DNA of 64,000 nt from contig NZ_FOBV01000004.1 of assembly GCF_900109935.1 (NCBI RefSeq), positions 1 through 64,000 of the forward strand. Direction: 5' to 3'. Position numbers and translations under genes: made by a program. Positions within the stretch are counted from its first letter, which is position 1. Each line of letters opens with the position of its first letter. The notes under the pieces were generated by a model, which was not told the DNA's origin, ran no database searches, and saw nothing but the letters and a program-made list of their open reading frames with translations. This document shows, piece by piece, positions 44,579-52,557 of the stretch. This stretch comes from Chryseobacterium taichungense. GTDB taxonomy: Bacteria > Bacteroidota > Bacteroidia > Flavobacteriales > Weeksellaceae.

Positions 44579-45409
44579 TTATTTTTTCTGTTCCTGATAG
44601 GGAAATAATTTCACCAACCCTTCGTATAGACTTCTGTGCAAAATCGTTGCATGATTGTCCGTTTCCATCATTTTATATTCTACTGCCCAGTTTTTTTTGT
44701 TTGATTTTTTAAGAACATCATATAAATCTTCTGCATCTTTTACCATCACAGGATGTTCGCCTTTTCCGACCGAAATGTAAATAAATTTCGTAGTATCAGG
44801 AATTTTGGTTAATAGCTGGTTTGCCTTCTTTAAAAGGCTTTCATCATCCCACCACAAGCTCGGGCTGATAATAAAATAGTGGTTAAACATTTCAGGTTTT
44901 TTCAATAAAATCTCTGTCGCTAATAGTCCGCCAAGGGATTGTCCGAAAATATAAGTATCGGTAGTTTTAAACTGACTTTCGATATAAGGTTTTAATTCAT
45001 TTTCAAGGAAATTAATGAACTTATCAGAATGTCCTGTTGTAGGATAATCTTTTTGCAAATCTTTTAAATCGGTATGAAACGTGAAATCTCTTTTTCTGTC
45101 GACATTCGCAATTCCTACCACGATCGTTTCCGGCATTGAATACATTTGATTGAAAAACTGTACAAGCCCTGTAACGTGGATAAAATCTTCATTCATGCTT
45201 CCATCCAAAAGGTAAATAACAGGGTAAGATTTGCTTTTATCAAAATTTTGCGGAAGATAGATGTTTAACGTTCTATCTTCATTTAAAATTTTAGACTTAA
45301 ATGTTCTGTTTTCTCCGATAGTCAGTGGTTTCACATTCCCGTTTTGGGCTAAAATCACATTTTGAAATACAAATAAAATACTACAGAAAATGAGAAGTTT
45401 TTTTAACAT
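44579..45409 (-). CDS. Alpha/beta hydrolase, IroE/Fes-like esterase
   Basis: A 276-residue exported hydrolase. Signal peptide near KKLLIFCSILFVFQNVILAQ. The nucleophile elbow is GQSLGGLLA (Ser), and LLDGSMNED near the start and DNHATILHRSLYEG at the end supply the expected acid and His region. It belongs to the putative esterase family that includes siderophore esterases and FrsA/D-like proteins. The substrate is unknown. It interrupts the paa gene order and has no known role in that pathway. Confidence 0.8.
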   Translation of the reverse strand: MLKKLLIFCSILFVFQNVILAQNGNVKPLTIGENRTFKSKILNEDRTLNIYLPQNFDKSKSYPVIYLLDGSMNEDFIHVTGLVQFFNQMYSMPETIVVGIANVDRKRDFTFHTDLKDLQKDYPTTGHSDKFINFLENELKPYIESQFKTTDTYIFGQSLGGLLATEILLKKPEMFNHYFIISPSLWWDDESLLKKANQLLTKIPDTTKFIYISVGKGEHPVMVKDAEDLYDVLKKSNKKNWAVEYKMMETDNHATILHRSLYEGLVKLFPYQEQKK

Positions 45410-45439
45410 ACTTTATTTCTTTGTTGGCTGTTCTCTCAA

Positions 45440-45470
45440 AACTTCATAGGTTTTAAAAACCTATGAGGTT
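45440..45470. repeat. REP-like palindrome, left of the transposase
   Basis: Imperfect palindrome with arms CTTCATAGGTTTT and AAAACCTATGAGG around a single base. One mismatch separates it from the copy at 46111. It lies 16 nt beyond the transposase stop. Confidence 0.75.
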
Positions 45471-45485
45471 TGAATTAAATTCTAT

Positions 45486-46067
45486 TTATTCGATTGTTAG
45501 AAAATCATACTCTACATTTGATTTATGATATTCTACAAATTCATTTATGGTATCAAAATATTGCATCATTTCTTTTCTTTCAATTCTGCTTTCTTTAGAA
45601 AAATTAATATAAGACTGATAGGATGAATATTTCCAATCATTAATATCTTCTATAAATCCGTGATTGACAGGATTATTGTGGATATAATGTAATAATTTAA
45701 GTAAATATTTTTTATTATCAACTCTTTTACGCCTTATATAGTCAAGAAAAAGAGATCCTTTTCTATTATATCTTTTGTTATATGCTTTTGCATATCCGTT
45801 TAGTAAATTGCTAAAATGTTTCATTAAATAAAAATGCTCATTTTCGATCTCTTTCAATTCTTTAAATCTTAACAATAGGTGAAAATGATTTGGCATTAAA
45901 CAATATGCATACATTTCAGTTATTGGATTTATATATTTTTCAAGTTTCTTTAAAAAATATCTATAATTTTCTTCTTCCCGAAAAATTAAATCATTTCCAT
46001 TTGCATGAGTGTAAATATGATAAACATACCCACTCTCAAAATTTTCTGTGTTTGAGTTTTTCTTCAT
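45486..46067 (-). CDS. REP-associated tyrosine transposase (RAYT)
   Basis: A 193-residue single-strand DNA nuclease of the Y1 transposase family. The HUH metal-binding motif is MPNHFHLLLRF, and the catalytic tyrosine is probably in LHYIHNNPVNHGF. RAYTs recognise REP palindromes and are thought to spread them; they are not classical insertion sequences. Here the gene is flanked on both sides by near-identical 31-33 bp palindromes. It sits between the esterase and paaY genes, inside the paa cluster. Confidence 0.9.
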   Translation of the reverse strand: MKKNSNTENFESGYVYHIYTHANGNDLIFREEENYRYFLKKLEKYINPITEMYAYCLMPNHFHLLLRFKELKEIENEHFYLMKHFSNLLNGYAKAYNKRYNRKGSLFLDYIRRKRVDNKKYLLKLLHYIHNNPVNHGFIEDINDWKYSSYQSYINFSKESRIERKEMMQYFDTINEFVEYHKSNVEYDFLTIE

Positions 46068-46110
46068 TTTGTGTTTTTAAAGCAAGGTATACTGAGTAAA
46101 ACCACGTTGT

Positions 46111-46143
46111 AAACCTCATAGGTTTTAAAAACCTATGAGGTTT
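46111..46143. repeat. REP-like palindrome, right of the transposase
   Basis: Perfect 33-nt palindrome: arms AAACCTCATAGGTTTT and AAAACCTATGAGGTTT around one A. It overlaps the paaY stop codon by 2 nt. Confidence 0.8.
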
Positions 46144-46735
46144 ACTTCATATCATCCCAAATACTATAATTTATAATTTTAGTAGGAATCTGCTGAACAT
46201 ATTCTGTAAAAGGCTCGCAAGGTAAAATGGCATCTTTTCCTTCTCTTGCTAATTCCTGATACAATTTTGTTCCTTCGGTTTTCCATTTGATCATTTCATC
46301 TGAAACATCACGGATAATTTTTGCCGGGCTTCCTACGATTAATTTTCTTGCATCACATGTAAAGTTTGCGGGAACAAAAGCTAACGCCCCGATGATGCAT
46401 TCATCACCAATAATTGCTTTATCCATCACGACAGCGTTCATTCCAACTAAGCAATTTTTTCCGATATGCCCGGAATGAATGATTGCACCATGACCGATGT
46501 GCGCAGATTCTTCCAAAACAGTTTCAATCCCTGGAAAAACATGCAGCGTGCAGTTTTCCTGGACATTTGCTCCGTCTTTAACGATGATTCTTCCCCAATC
46601 TCCACGGATTACCGCATTGGGTCCCACGTACACTTCTTCACCGATTTCCACATTTCCAATAATTACCGCCTGCGGATGAATGTAAGCGGAAGGTTTAATG
46701 ATCGGTCTGATACCGTGATATGAGTAGATATTCAT
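46142..46735 (-). CDS. paaY: PaaY, gamma-class hexapeptide thioesterase
   Basis: A 197-residue left-handed beta-helix protein of the gamma carbonic anhydrase superfamily. Hexapeptide repeats run from SAYIHPQAVIIGNVEIGEEVYV onward, with metal-binding histidines in NCTLHVF and AHIGHGAIIHSG. PaaY hydrolyses dead-end CoA thioesters such as 2-hydroxycyclohepta-CoA formed in the phenylacetate pathway. Its stop codon overlaps a REP-like palindrome. Context in the paa cluster supports the PaaY name over a plain carbonic anhydrase. Confidence 0.88.
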   Translation of the reverse strand: MNIYSYHGIRPIIKPSAYIHPQAVIIGNVEIGEEVYVGPNAVIRGDWGRIIVKDGANVQENCTLHVFPGIETVLEESAHIGHGAIIHSGHIGKNCLVGMNAVVMDKAIIGDECIIGALAFVPANFTCDARKLIVGSPAKIIRDVSDEMIKWKTEGTKLYQELAREGKDAILPCEPFTEYVQQIPTKIINYSIWDDMK

Positions 46736-46752
46736 AAATTTTTTGTTAAAAA

Positions 46753-46890
46753 TTTAATATAACAATGAATCAGTTTACCAATTTACCAATTGAAATTATT
46801 CTACAATTCAGTAGTAACTGATTTTCAATAAACATTACATTGTTACACTGTTACATTGATGCATTGTTAAATTGGTATATTGTTTCATTT
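46753..46890. repeat. Degenerate palindromic spacer repeat, long form
   Basis: Left arm has AACAATGAATCAGTTTACC and right arm ACATTGTTACACTGTTACA; the arms share a loose 8-10 nt period and are roughly inverted. It fills most of the 164-nt paaJ-paaY spacer. Confidence 0.55.
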
Positions 46891-46899
46891 ATTGAAAAA

Positions 46900-48105
46900 T
46901 TATACTTTTTCAATCACCATTGCGTAACCTTGTCCGACACCGATACAAAGGGTACACAGGGCATATTTTTTATTCTGTTTCTGTAATTCCATGGCAGCAG
47001 ATCCTACGATTCTCGCGCCGGAAACTCCAAGCGGGTGACCGATTGCAATTGCTCCTCCATTTGGATTGACTCTTGAATCATCATCTTGTAATCCTAATGT
47101 TCTTGTTACGGCTAAAGCCTGAGCTGCAAAGGCTTCATTCAGTTCAATAATATCCATATCATCCAACGAGAGATTCAATCTTTTCAGTACTTTCTGAGTG
47201 GCTTCTACAGGACCGATTCCCATAATTCTTGGCTCTACACCGGCAACGGCTGAACCTAAAATTTTAGCAATCGGCTGGAGTCCGTATTTCTGTACCGCTT
47301 CTTCGCTGGCTAAAATCAATGCAGCAGCACCATCATTCATTCCTGAAGCATTTCCTGCAGTTACTGTTCCTTCTTTTCTGAAAGCAGGACGAAGTTTTCC
47401 TAGTCCTTCCATTGAGGAAGTTGGTTTGATGAATTCATCAGTATCAAAAACTTTAGGATCACCTTTCTTCTGGGGAATTTCAACTTTCACGATTTCTTCC
47501 GCCAGTCTTCCGCTTTCCTGAGCTTTGCTCGCTTTTTGCTGTGACCAAAGGGCAAATTTGTCCTGATCTTCACGACTGATCTGGTGCATATCCGCTAAAT
47601 TTTCAGCTGTCTCTCCCATTCCATCTACCCCGTACATTTCTTTCATTTTAGGGTTGACAAACCTCCATCCGAAAGTAGTGTCAAACATCTGGCTGTCTCT
47701 TCCGAAAGCCGTGCTTGGTTTTGACATTACATAAGGTGAGCGTGTCATATGCTCTACGCCGCCCGCAATATAAATTTCACCTTCTCCTGCAGCAATCGCA
47801 CGGAAAGCATTGGCTACCGCCGACATTCCTGAAGCGCAAAGCCTGTTTACTGTTTCTCCTCCGATTTTACATGGAAGTCCGGCCAGCAGCAGCGCCATTC
47901 TCGCCACGTTCCTGTTATCCTCACCGGCCTGGTTGGCACACCCGAGAATAACATCTTCAATTTCCTCTACGGGAACTTCCGGGTTTCTTGCTATGATTTC
48001 TTTAATAACTACCGCTGCCAAATCATCCGCACGAACTTCTGAAAGTCCTCCGGATAATTTTGAAATCGGTGTTCTTACATAATCTATGATATATACGTTG
48101 TTCAT
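46900..48105 (-). CDS. paaJ: 3-oxoadipyl-CoA/3-oxo-5,6-dehydrosuberyl-CoA thiolase
   Basis: Performs the two thiolytic cleavages in phenylacetate degradation, giving acetyl-CoA and finally succinyl-CoA. The 401-residue length is typical. The acyl-accepting cysteine is in VNRLCASGMSA. The C-terminal histidine is in NPNGGAIAIGHPLGVSGAR and the second cysteine in ALCTLCIGVGQG. The name pcaF is also used for the beta-ketoadipate homologue. It lies between paaY and the four-helix-bundle gene. Confidence 0.95.
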   Translation of the reverse strand: MNNVYIIDYVRTPISKLSGGLSEVRADDLAAVVIKEIIARNPEVPVEEIEDVILGCANQAGEDNRNVARMALLLAGLPCKIGGETVNRLCASGMSAVANAFRAIAAGEGEIYIAGGVEHMTRSPYVMSKPSTAFGRDSQMFDTTFGWRFVNPKMKEMYGVDGMGETAENLADMHQISREDQDKFALWSQQKASKAQESGRLAEEIVKVEIPQKKGDPKVFDTDEFIKPTSSMEGLGKLRPAFRKEGTVTAGNASGMNDGAAALILASEEAVQKYGLQPIAKILGSAVAGVEPRIMGIGPVEATQKVLKRLNLSLDDMDIIELNEAFAAQALAVTRTLGLQDDDSRVNPNGGAIAIGHPLGVSGARIVGSAAMELQKQNKKYALCTLCIGVGQGYAMVIEKV

Positions 48106-48112
48106 AATATTT

Positions 48113-48180
48113 TAAAGGTAACAATCTAGTAATGTAACAGTGTAACAATTGATACATCGATAAACTGTTACATTGTCAGG
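48113..48180. repeat. Degenerate palindromic spacer repeat
   Basis: Left arm with TAATGTAACAGTGTAACAA and right arm with AAACTGTTACATTGTC. Member of the same family as the other paa spacers. Confidence 0.5.
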
Positions 48181-48531
48181 TTAATTTTTTAAACTTGTAC
48201 TCAATATTTTATAAATAATTTTCCCAATCTCAGTAATCTGATTTTCTAACCTTTCGTTGAAAGGATAAGTTTTAGAATTTTTACAGAGATAGAGCCAGTA
48301 TTTTGTTTCTTCTAATTCTTTAGCCGCAATTTTAATTTTATTAATAAAATCATTCTTGCTGTGAGGGTTTTGTGCTTCAAATGCATTGGCTCCAATACTC
48401 GTTCCGGAGCGTAACAACTGTTTTGCAATAACAAACTTTCTTTTTTCATCTAACAATTCACAAAATTCAATTATGTCTAAAGAAAATTGAACCGTTTTGT
48501 CAAGGAGTGGATTATTTTCAAAATTTATCAT
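48181..48531 (-). CDS. Four-helix bundle protein (23S rRNA-intervening-sequence type)
   Basis: A 116-residue all-helical protein of the family first found encoded in intervening sequences of 23S rRNA, common as single genes in Bacteroidota. Characteristic segments are FVIAKQLLRSGTSIGANAFEA and KIKIAAKELEETKYWLYL. Function unknown; the homologue is a small pentameric bundle. Its presence inside a catabolic cluster is odd and suggests insertion. Degenerate repeats lie on both sides. Confidence 0.9.
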   Translation of the reverse strand: MINFENNPLLDKTVQFSLDIIEFCELLDEKRKFVIAKQLLRSGTSIGANAFEAQNPHSKNDFINKIKIAAKELEETKYWLYLCKNSKTYPFNERLENQITEIGKIIYKILSTSLKN

Positions 48532-48547
48532 TTGTGTTAAAAATTAA

Positions 48548-48598
48548 TTCTATTTTATGATTGGTAAACTGTTATATTGATACATTGTTATATTGAGC
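48548..48598. repeat. Degenerate spacer repeat, single arm
   Basis: Contains ACTGTTATATTGATACATTG; matches the right arms of the neighbouring palindromes. No inverted left arm. Confidence 0.4.
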
Positions 48599-49018
48599 TT
48601 AAAGCTCGGTTACTTTTTTCCCTATTTTATACACCGTTCCGACAAATTTGGCAATCAGCTCGTTGTTTTGGTTGGTAATTTTAATGTCGTAAACAGCAGT
48701 TTTTTTGGTATCGTTCACTAAAATACTTTCTGCCCTGAAAATATCACCTTCTTTCCCGGCTTTGGTAAAATTGATGATACAGTTTAAGGCAACAGCAGCA
48801 TCTCCTGAATTATTAGACGAAAATGCCAGCGCAGAATCGGCAAAAGCAAAGGTAACGCCTCCGTGAACGGTTTTTAGCCCATTCATCATTTCTTTTTTGA
48901 TGGGCATTTCGATTAAACAATAGTTTTCTTTTACTTCAATCAGTCTGATATTCATCCATTGAGAGAACTCATCCTGATTCAACATATATTCTGCAACCTG
49001 TGTTGGAGTCATTTCCAT
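48599..49018 (-). CDS. paaI: PaaI, acyl-CoA thioesterase of phenylacetate catabolism
   Basis: A 139-residue hotdog-fold thioesterase that hydrolyses hydroxyphenylacetyl-CoA and related dead-end CoA esters, freeing CoA. The signature is LKTVHGGVTFAFADSALAF, with the helix of the hotdog fold following. It begins 7 nt after a cluster of small genes (49026-49805) and is probably cotranscribed with them. Confidence 0.93.
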   Translation of the reverse strand: MEMTPTQVAEYMLNQDEFSQWMNIRLIEVKENYCLIEMPIKKEMMNGLKTVHGGVTFAFADSALAFSSNNSGDAAVALNCIINFTKAGKEGDIFRAESILVNDTKKTAVYDIKITNQNNELIAKFVGTVYKIGKKVTEL

Positions 49019-49025
49019 ATATTGA

Positions 49026-49250
49026 TTAACTTAATCCGTTGTTTTTTGTTTTAAAAATATCTTTCCGGCTTAGCTCTTTATTTGCCAGAAAATAATTGGC
49101 TGAAAAATAAATCACAAAAAGTATGATCATGAAACGCCATGAAAAAATTTTCATATCTGAAAAGTAGTATGTCAGATAATTTGCGATTGCCATAACCGAA
49201 AATGAAATTGCTGTCTGCGTGAACGCTTTTTTAAGTTTTTGATTATTCAC
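49026..49250 (-). CDS. Small membrane protein, related to the one at 49575
   Basis: A 74-residue protein with two membrane helices (TAISFSVMAIANYLTYYF and WRFMIILFVIYFSANYF) and a basic C-terminus. The second helix region FSWRFMIILFVIYFSANYF matches FSWGFVIIYFSVMFISRLF of the protein at 49575, so the two are paralogues. No named family. It is separated from the next gene upstream by 1 nt. Confidence 0.6.
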   Translation of the reverse strand: MNNQKLKKAFTQTAISFSVMAIANYLTYYFSDMKIFSWRFMIILFVIYFSANYFLANKELSRKDIFKTKNNGLS

Positions 49251-49251
49251 T

Positions 49252-49566
49252 TTACTCTGTATCTGCTATTCTTTCATATAAATCGTCTGCCATCTGGTCA
49301 TAAATATTCATGGTTACACCGAGAATGACCTGTCCATTAGAAAGATTTTTCGACTTAGGATCATTTTTTTTCTGATAGAGAGCATTCAGATCCAAACCTT
49401 CCTCATCCGCAAGCCTTTTGATAAGCAACTTATATTTCTTATTAAATTTTGGCAGCAATTCAATCCGCTCCTGATAGGTTTTAATAGAATCAAGCTCCTG
49501 AATAATATATTCTTTTTCAATAAGAAGCCTTGTTTCCAATTCTGCCCTGAATGCATTTATATCCAT
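49252..49566 (-). CDS. Small helical hypothetical protein
   Basis: A 104-residue soluble, charged, mostly helical protein (MDINAFRAELETRLLIEKEY...). The middle is lysine-rich, and the end DQMADDLYERIADTE is acidic. No recognised domain, signal or membrane helix. It lies between two paralogous small membrane protein genes with gaps of 1 and 8 nt, an arrangement that suggests the three act together. Confidence 0.6.
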   Translation of the reverse strand: MDINAFRAELETRLLIEKEYIIQELDSIKTYQERIELLPKFNKKYKLLIKRLADEEGLDLNALYQKKNDPKSKNLSNGQVILGVTMNIYDQMADDLYERIADTE

Positions 49567-49574
49567 TAACCGTT

Positions 49575-49805
49575 CTATTTTATCAAATCTTTTCGACCAG
49601 TCTTTTTAAAAAAAATCATCAGTCTATCCATAAAAAGACGACTTATAAACATCACTGAAAAATAGATGATTACAAATCCCCAACTAAACATTTTATCACC
49701 GTCAGCCGCTCTAAAACGAGTATCAGTTAAGTGAAATATACCTCCTACAAAAATTGTTGAGAAAAGGGCTACCGTAAAAGATGAGATCAATTTCTTTTTA
49801 ATCAT
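49575..49805 (-). CDS. Small membrane protein, related to the one at 49026
   Basis: A 76-residue protein with two membrane helices (LISSFTVALFSTIFVGGIF and WGFVIIYFSVMFISRLF) and a basic C-terminal tail (FFKKTGRKDLIK). It is a paralogue of the protein at 49026. First gene of a four-gene run ending in paaI. Confidence 0.6.
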   Translation of the reverse strand: MIKKKLISSFTVALFSTIFVGGIFHLTDTRFRAADGDKMFSWGFVIIYFSVMFISRLFMDRLMIFFKKTGRKDLIK

Positions 49806-49883
49806 AATTATAAAGCAACAATTTCAAATGATATAGTTCGACAGGTTTGCTCAACATGATATTCGTTGTCAATTAGTATATTG

Positions 49884-51017
49884 TTACATTCTACGCAGCA
49901 GCGGACTTTGTCTGTATCTGTCTTCCTGGTATTCATCATAAAGATTTTCAAGGACTTCAGTTACCAGATCATATCCGATTTCTTTCCCCCATTGTAAAAG
50001 ACCTTTTGGGTAATTTACACCTTTCTGCATGGCCAAATCAAGATCTTCATCACTGGCGATTCCCAATCTTTTTGCTTCAACCGCTTCATTAATAAGCATG
50101 GAGAGAATTCTGTGAAAAATATCATCATACAAAACTTCATCCTTCTGAGGAACAGGCTTTTCTGCCCCTTCAGAATAATCGTAGAAGCCTTTTCCTGTTT
50201 TTCTGCCGTGAAGCTTAGCTTCAGACATTCTTTGCTGCAACAAAGACGGTTTATATTTCGGATCGTAAAAATAGTCTTTATACACGGTTGTAGTTACGGA
50301 AAAATTCACATCAATTCCAATAAGATCCATTAATTCAAATGGTCCCATTTTAAAGTTCCCATAAGTTTTCATGGCATCATCTACCTGTTCGGGAGTTGCA
50401 ATATTTTCCTCAACAATTCTTAATGCTTCTCCGTAATATGGGCGTGCAATCCTATTCACAATGAATCCTGGAATATCTTTGGCAATAACAGGCGTTTTGC
50501 CCCATTCTTTCATTAAATGGTAAATTTTATCCGCTAAAGATTTTTCAGTAAGCAAAGAAGGAATTACCTCCACCAAAGGCATGATAGGAGCCGGATTAAA
50601 GAAGTGAATTCCGATGAAACGCTCAGGATTCTTTAATTCTGCACCGAGTGAGGTGATGGAAATGGAGGATGTATTAGAACCAATGATACAGCTTTCTGAA
50701 ACGTGGCTTTCCAATTCAGTGAATACTTTGGTCTTAATTTCTTTATTTTCAATGATGGCTTCAATGATGAGCTCACATTCTTTGAAGTCTTTCAGTTCTG
50801 TTGCGATAGAGATATTGGATAAAATTTCAGTCATTTTATCTGCTGAAATTTTCTGTTTGTCTACCAGTTTGATCAGTGTTTTCTCCAGACCAAGGGTTGC
50901 AGTTTCCGCTTGTTTGGGATTGGCGTCGTAAACCAAAACTTTGCATCCGTTGGTGGCGGCCACCTGTGCGATGCCAATTCCCATAGTCCCGGCACCGATA
51001 ATTCCTACATATTTCAT
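49884..51017 (-). CDS. paaH: 3-hydroxyadipyl-CoA dehydrogenase PaaH
   Basis: NAD-dependent oxidation of 3-hydroxyadipyl-CoA to 3-oxoadipyl-CoA, the penultimate beta-oxidation step. The N-terminal Rossmann motif is GIIGAGTMGIGIAQVAA. The catalytic His is in IHFFNPAPIMPLVEV and the C-terminal domain has FIVNRIARPYY. The length is 377 residues. The frame continues upstream to 51080, but that part translates a dispersed repeat (MLRQAQHDS), so the ATG at 51017 is correct. Confidence 0.95.
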   Translation of the reverse strand: MKYVGIIGAGTMGIGIAQVAATNGCKVLVYDANPKQAETATLGLEKTLIKLVDKQKISADKMTEILSNISIATELKDFKECELIIEAIIENKEIKTKVFTELESHVSESCIIGSNTSSISITSLGAELKNPERFIGIHFFNPAPIMPLVEVIPSLLTEKSLADKIYHLMKEWGKTPVIAKDIPGFIVNRIARPYYGEALRIVEENIATPEQVDDAMKTYGNFKMGPFELMDLIGIDVNFSVTTTVYKDYFYDPKYKPSLLQQRMSEAKLHGRKTGKGFYDYSEGAEKPVPQKDEVLYDDIFHRILSMLINEAVEAKRLGIASDEDLDLAMQKGVNYPKGLLQWGKEIGYDLVTEVLENLYDEYQEDRYRQSPLLRRM

Positions 51018-51122
51018 AATGTGACAGTGTAACAATGTATCAATGTAACAATCACTGTCATGCTGAGCTTGCCGAAGCATCTCACTGGTAAACTGCTACA
51101 CTGGTACATTGTTATATTAATT
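51018..51122. repeat. Composite spacer repeat with inserted dispersed element
   Basis: Left arm AACAATGTATCAATGTAACA, a 31-nt central block containing ATGCTGAGCTTGCCGAAGC (51053-51083), then right arm ACACTGGTACATTGTTATAT. The central block recurs inverted at 54750-54780. Confidence 0.65.
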
Positions 51123-51923
51123 TTATTTTCCTTTATAATCAGGTTTTCTTTTTTGTAAAAAGGCATTTACTCCTTCGATAAAATCTTCAGTTCCTGCAGC
51201 TTCCTGTTGCAGATCGGCTTCCAGTTCAAGTTGTTCTTTTAACGTATTGCTGTAAGAGTTGGCGAATGCTTTTTTCGTTAATTTAATTGCTGCTGTCGGC
51301 ATATTAGCCATTTTTTCAAGAATCTCCATTGATTTTGAATTGAATTCTTCTTCCGGAAATACTTCAGCAACCAGACCGTATGATTTTGATTCTTCTGCAG
51401 ACAATTTTTTTCCTGTAAAAGCTAAATAATTTGCCAGCTGACGGCCCATCAATCTAGGCAAAAAATATGTTCCTCCAGTATCAGGAATTAGTCCGATATT
51501 AGAGAAGGCCTGTGCAAAATAGGCTTTATCACTTGCTAAAACAAAATCACTGATCAGCGCCAACATAGCTCCGGCTCCTACGGCAGGGCCGTTTACCAAT
51601 GCTACCACAGGTTTTTTGCAGCGTGTAAGTTCAATCACCAAAGGATTGTAATAATCCGTTACAATTTTTCTGATGATATCGTGATCATGATGCTCTTTGC
51701 CGGTAACGAATGCATCGTCCAGATTTTGACCTGAGCAAAAAGCCCTGCCTCTTCCTGAGATCGCGACACATCGTACAGTTGGATCTTCACTGCATTCTTT
51801 AAAAAAATCTTTTAAATCTGATAATGAAGGCTTTGTGAGCGCGTTCATGGTTTCCGGTTGGTTGAGATAAGCGATTTTTAGTTTTCCTTCAAAGTGCGTC
51901 TCAATATCGAGTTGTGTGTACAT
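51123..51923 (-). CDS. paaG: Ring 1,2-epoxyphenylacetyl-CoA isomerase PaaG
   Basis: Crotonase-fold enzyme that converts the epoxide to oxepin-CoA and later shifts a double bond. Oxyanion-hole blocks are AFCSGQNLDD and GPAVGAGAMLAL. The catalytic-loop FSNIGLIPDTGGTYFLPRLMG carries the aspartate typical of PaaG. The length is 266 residues. A separate paaF hydratase is not present in the cluster, so PaaG or the crotonase at 38180 may also cover that step. Confidence 0.92.
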   Translation of the reverse strand: MYTQLDIETHFEGKLKIAYLNQPETMNALTKPSLSDLKDFFKECSEDPTVRCVAISGRGRAFCSGQNLDDAFVTGKEHHDHDIIRKIVTDYYNPLVIELTRCKKPVVALVNGPAVGAGAMLALISDFVLASDKAYFAQAFSNIGLIPDTGGTYFLPRLMGRQLANYLAFTGKKLSAEESKSYGLVAEVFPEEEFNSKSMEILEKMANMPTAAIKLTKKAFANSYSNTLKEQLELEADLQQEAAGTEDFIEGVNAFLQKRKPDYKGK

Positions 51924-52014
51924 GGTTTTAAATTTAAGTTTAACTTATTTAAAAATTCAAAGATTTAACGATGCTCTAATTTAACAATATTAAATCATGT
52001 AACAAGACATCAAT

Positions 52015-52479
52015 TTAATGACATTTAAAATAGTCAAAAGGTTCTAGACAGTCTAAGCATTGATAAGAAGCTTTACATAATGTAGATCCAAATCTGCTGA
52101 TCTGCTTCGTATGCTCGGAACCACAGCGTGGACACTTCTTCGGTTTCCCGATATGATGTTCATCTGCTCCTTTTTCGGGAGGAGTAATTCCGTAAACACG
52201 AAGTTTTTCTCTTGCTTCATCCGTCAGCCAGTCTGTCGTCCAGATCGGAAACATTTTGGTGACTACTTTGGCTTCCCAACCGTTTTGTTTCATGATCTTG
52301 ATAATGTCTTCTTCAATGGTAAACATGGCTGGACAGGCAGAATAAGTTGGCGTGATCGTTACTTCACAAGAATTCTCACCGATAACTTTAGCTTCTCTTA
52401 CAATGCCTAATTCCACAATATTGATCACGGGAATTTCCGGATCGGGAACCATTTCTAATATGTCTAAAGGATCTCTCAA
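52015..52479 (-). CDS. paaD: Phenylacetyl-CoA epoxidase subunit PaaD
   Basis: MIP18/SufT-like maturation factor of the ring epoxidase, needed for its metal centre. The N-terminal domain has DPEIPVINIVELGIV and TYSACPAM. The C-terminal zinc-ribbon-like tail has four cysteine positions in CPRCGSEHTKQISRFGS and YQCLDCLEPFDYFKC. The length is 154 residues. Some databases call this subunit PaaJ. Confidence 0.95.
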   Translation of the reverse strand: MRDPLDILEMVPDPEIPVINIVELGIVREAKVIGENSCEVTITPTYSACPAMFTIEEDIIKIMKQNGWEAKVVTKMFPIWTTDWLTDEAREKLRVYGITPPEKGADEHHIGKPKKCPRCGSEHTKQISRFGSTLCKASYQCLDCLEPFDYFKCH

Positions 52480-52489
52480 TTTAATCTAA

Positions 52490-52557
52490 CAATTTAACAG
52501 TATATCAATGTACCAATCATTGCTAGAGTGCTACATTGATATATTGGTACATTTTAT
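52490..52557. repeat. Degenerate palindromic spacer repeat
   Basis: Left arm ATATCAATGTACCAATC, short centre, right arm CTACATTGATATATTGG. Confidence 0.55.

Noticed and set aside
51018..51080. N-terminal extension of PaaH beginning MLRQAQHDS
   Set aside because: The codons are the translation of a dispersed repeat; the dinucleotide-binding motif begins right after the ATG at 51017.
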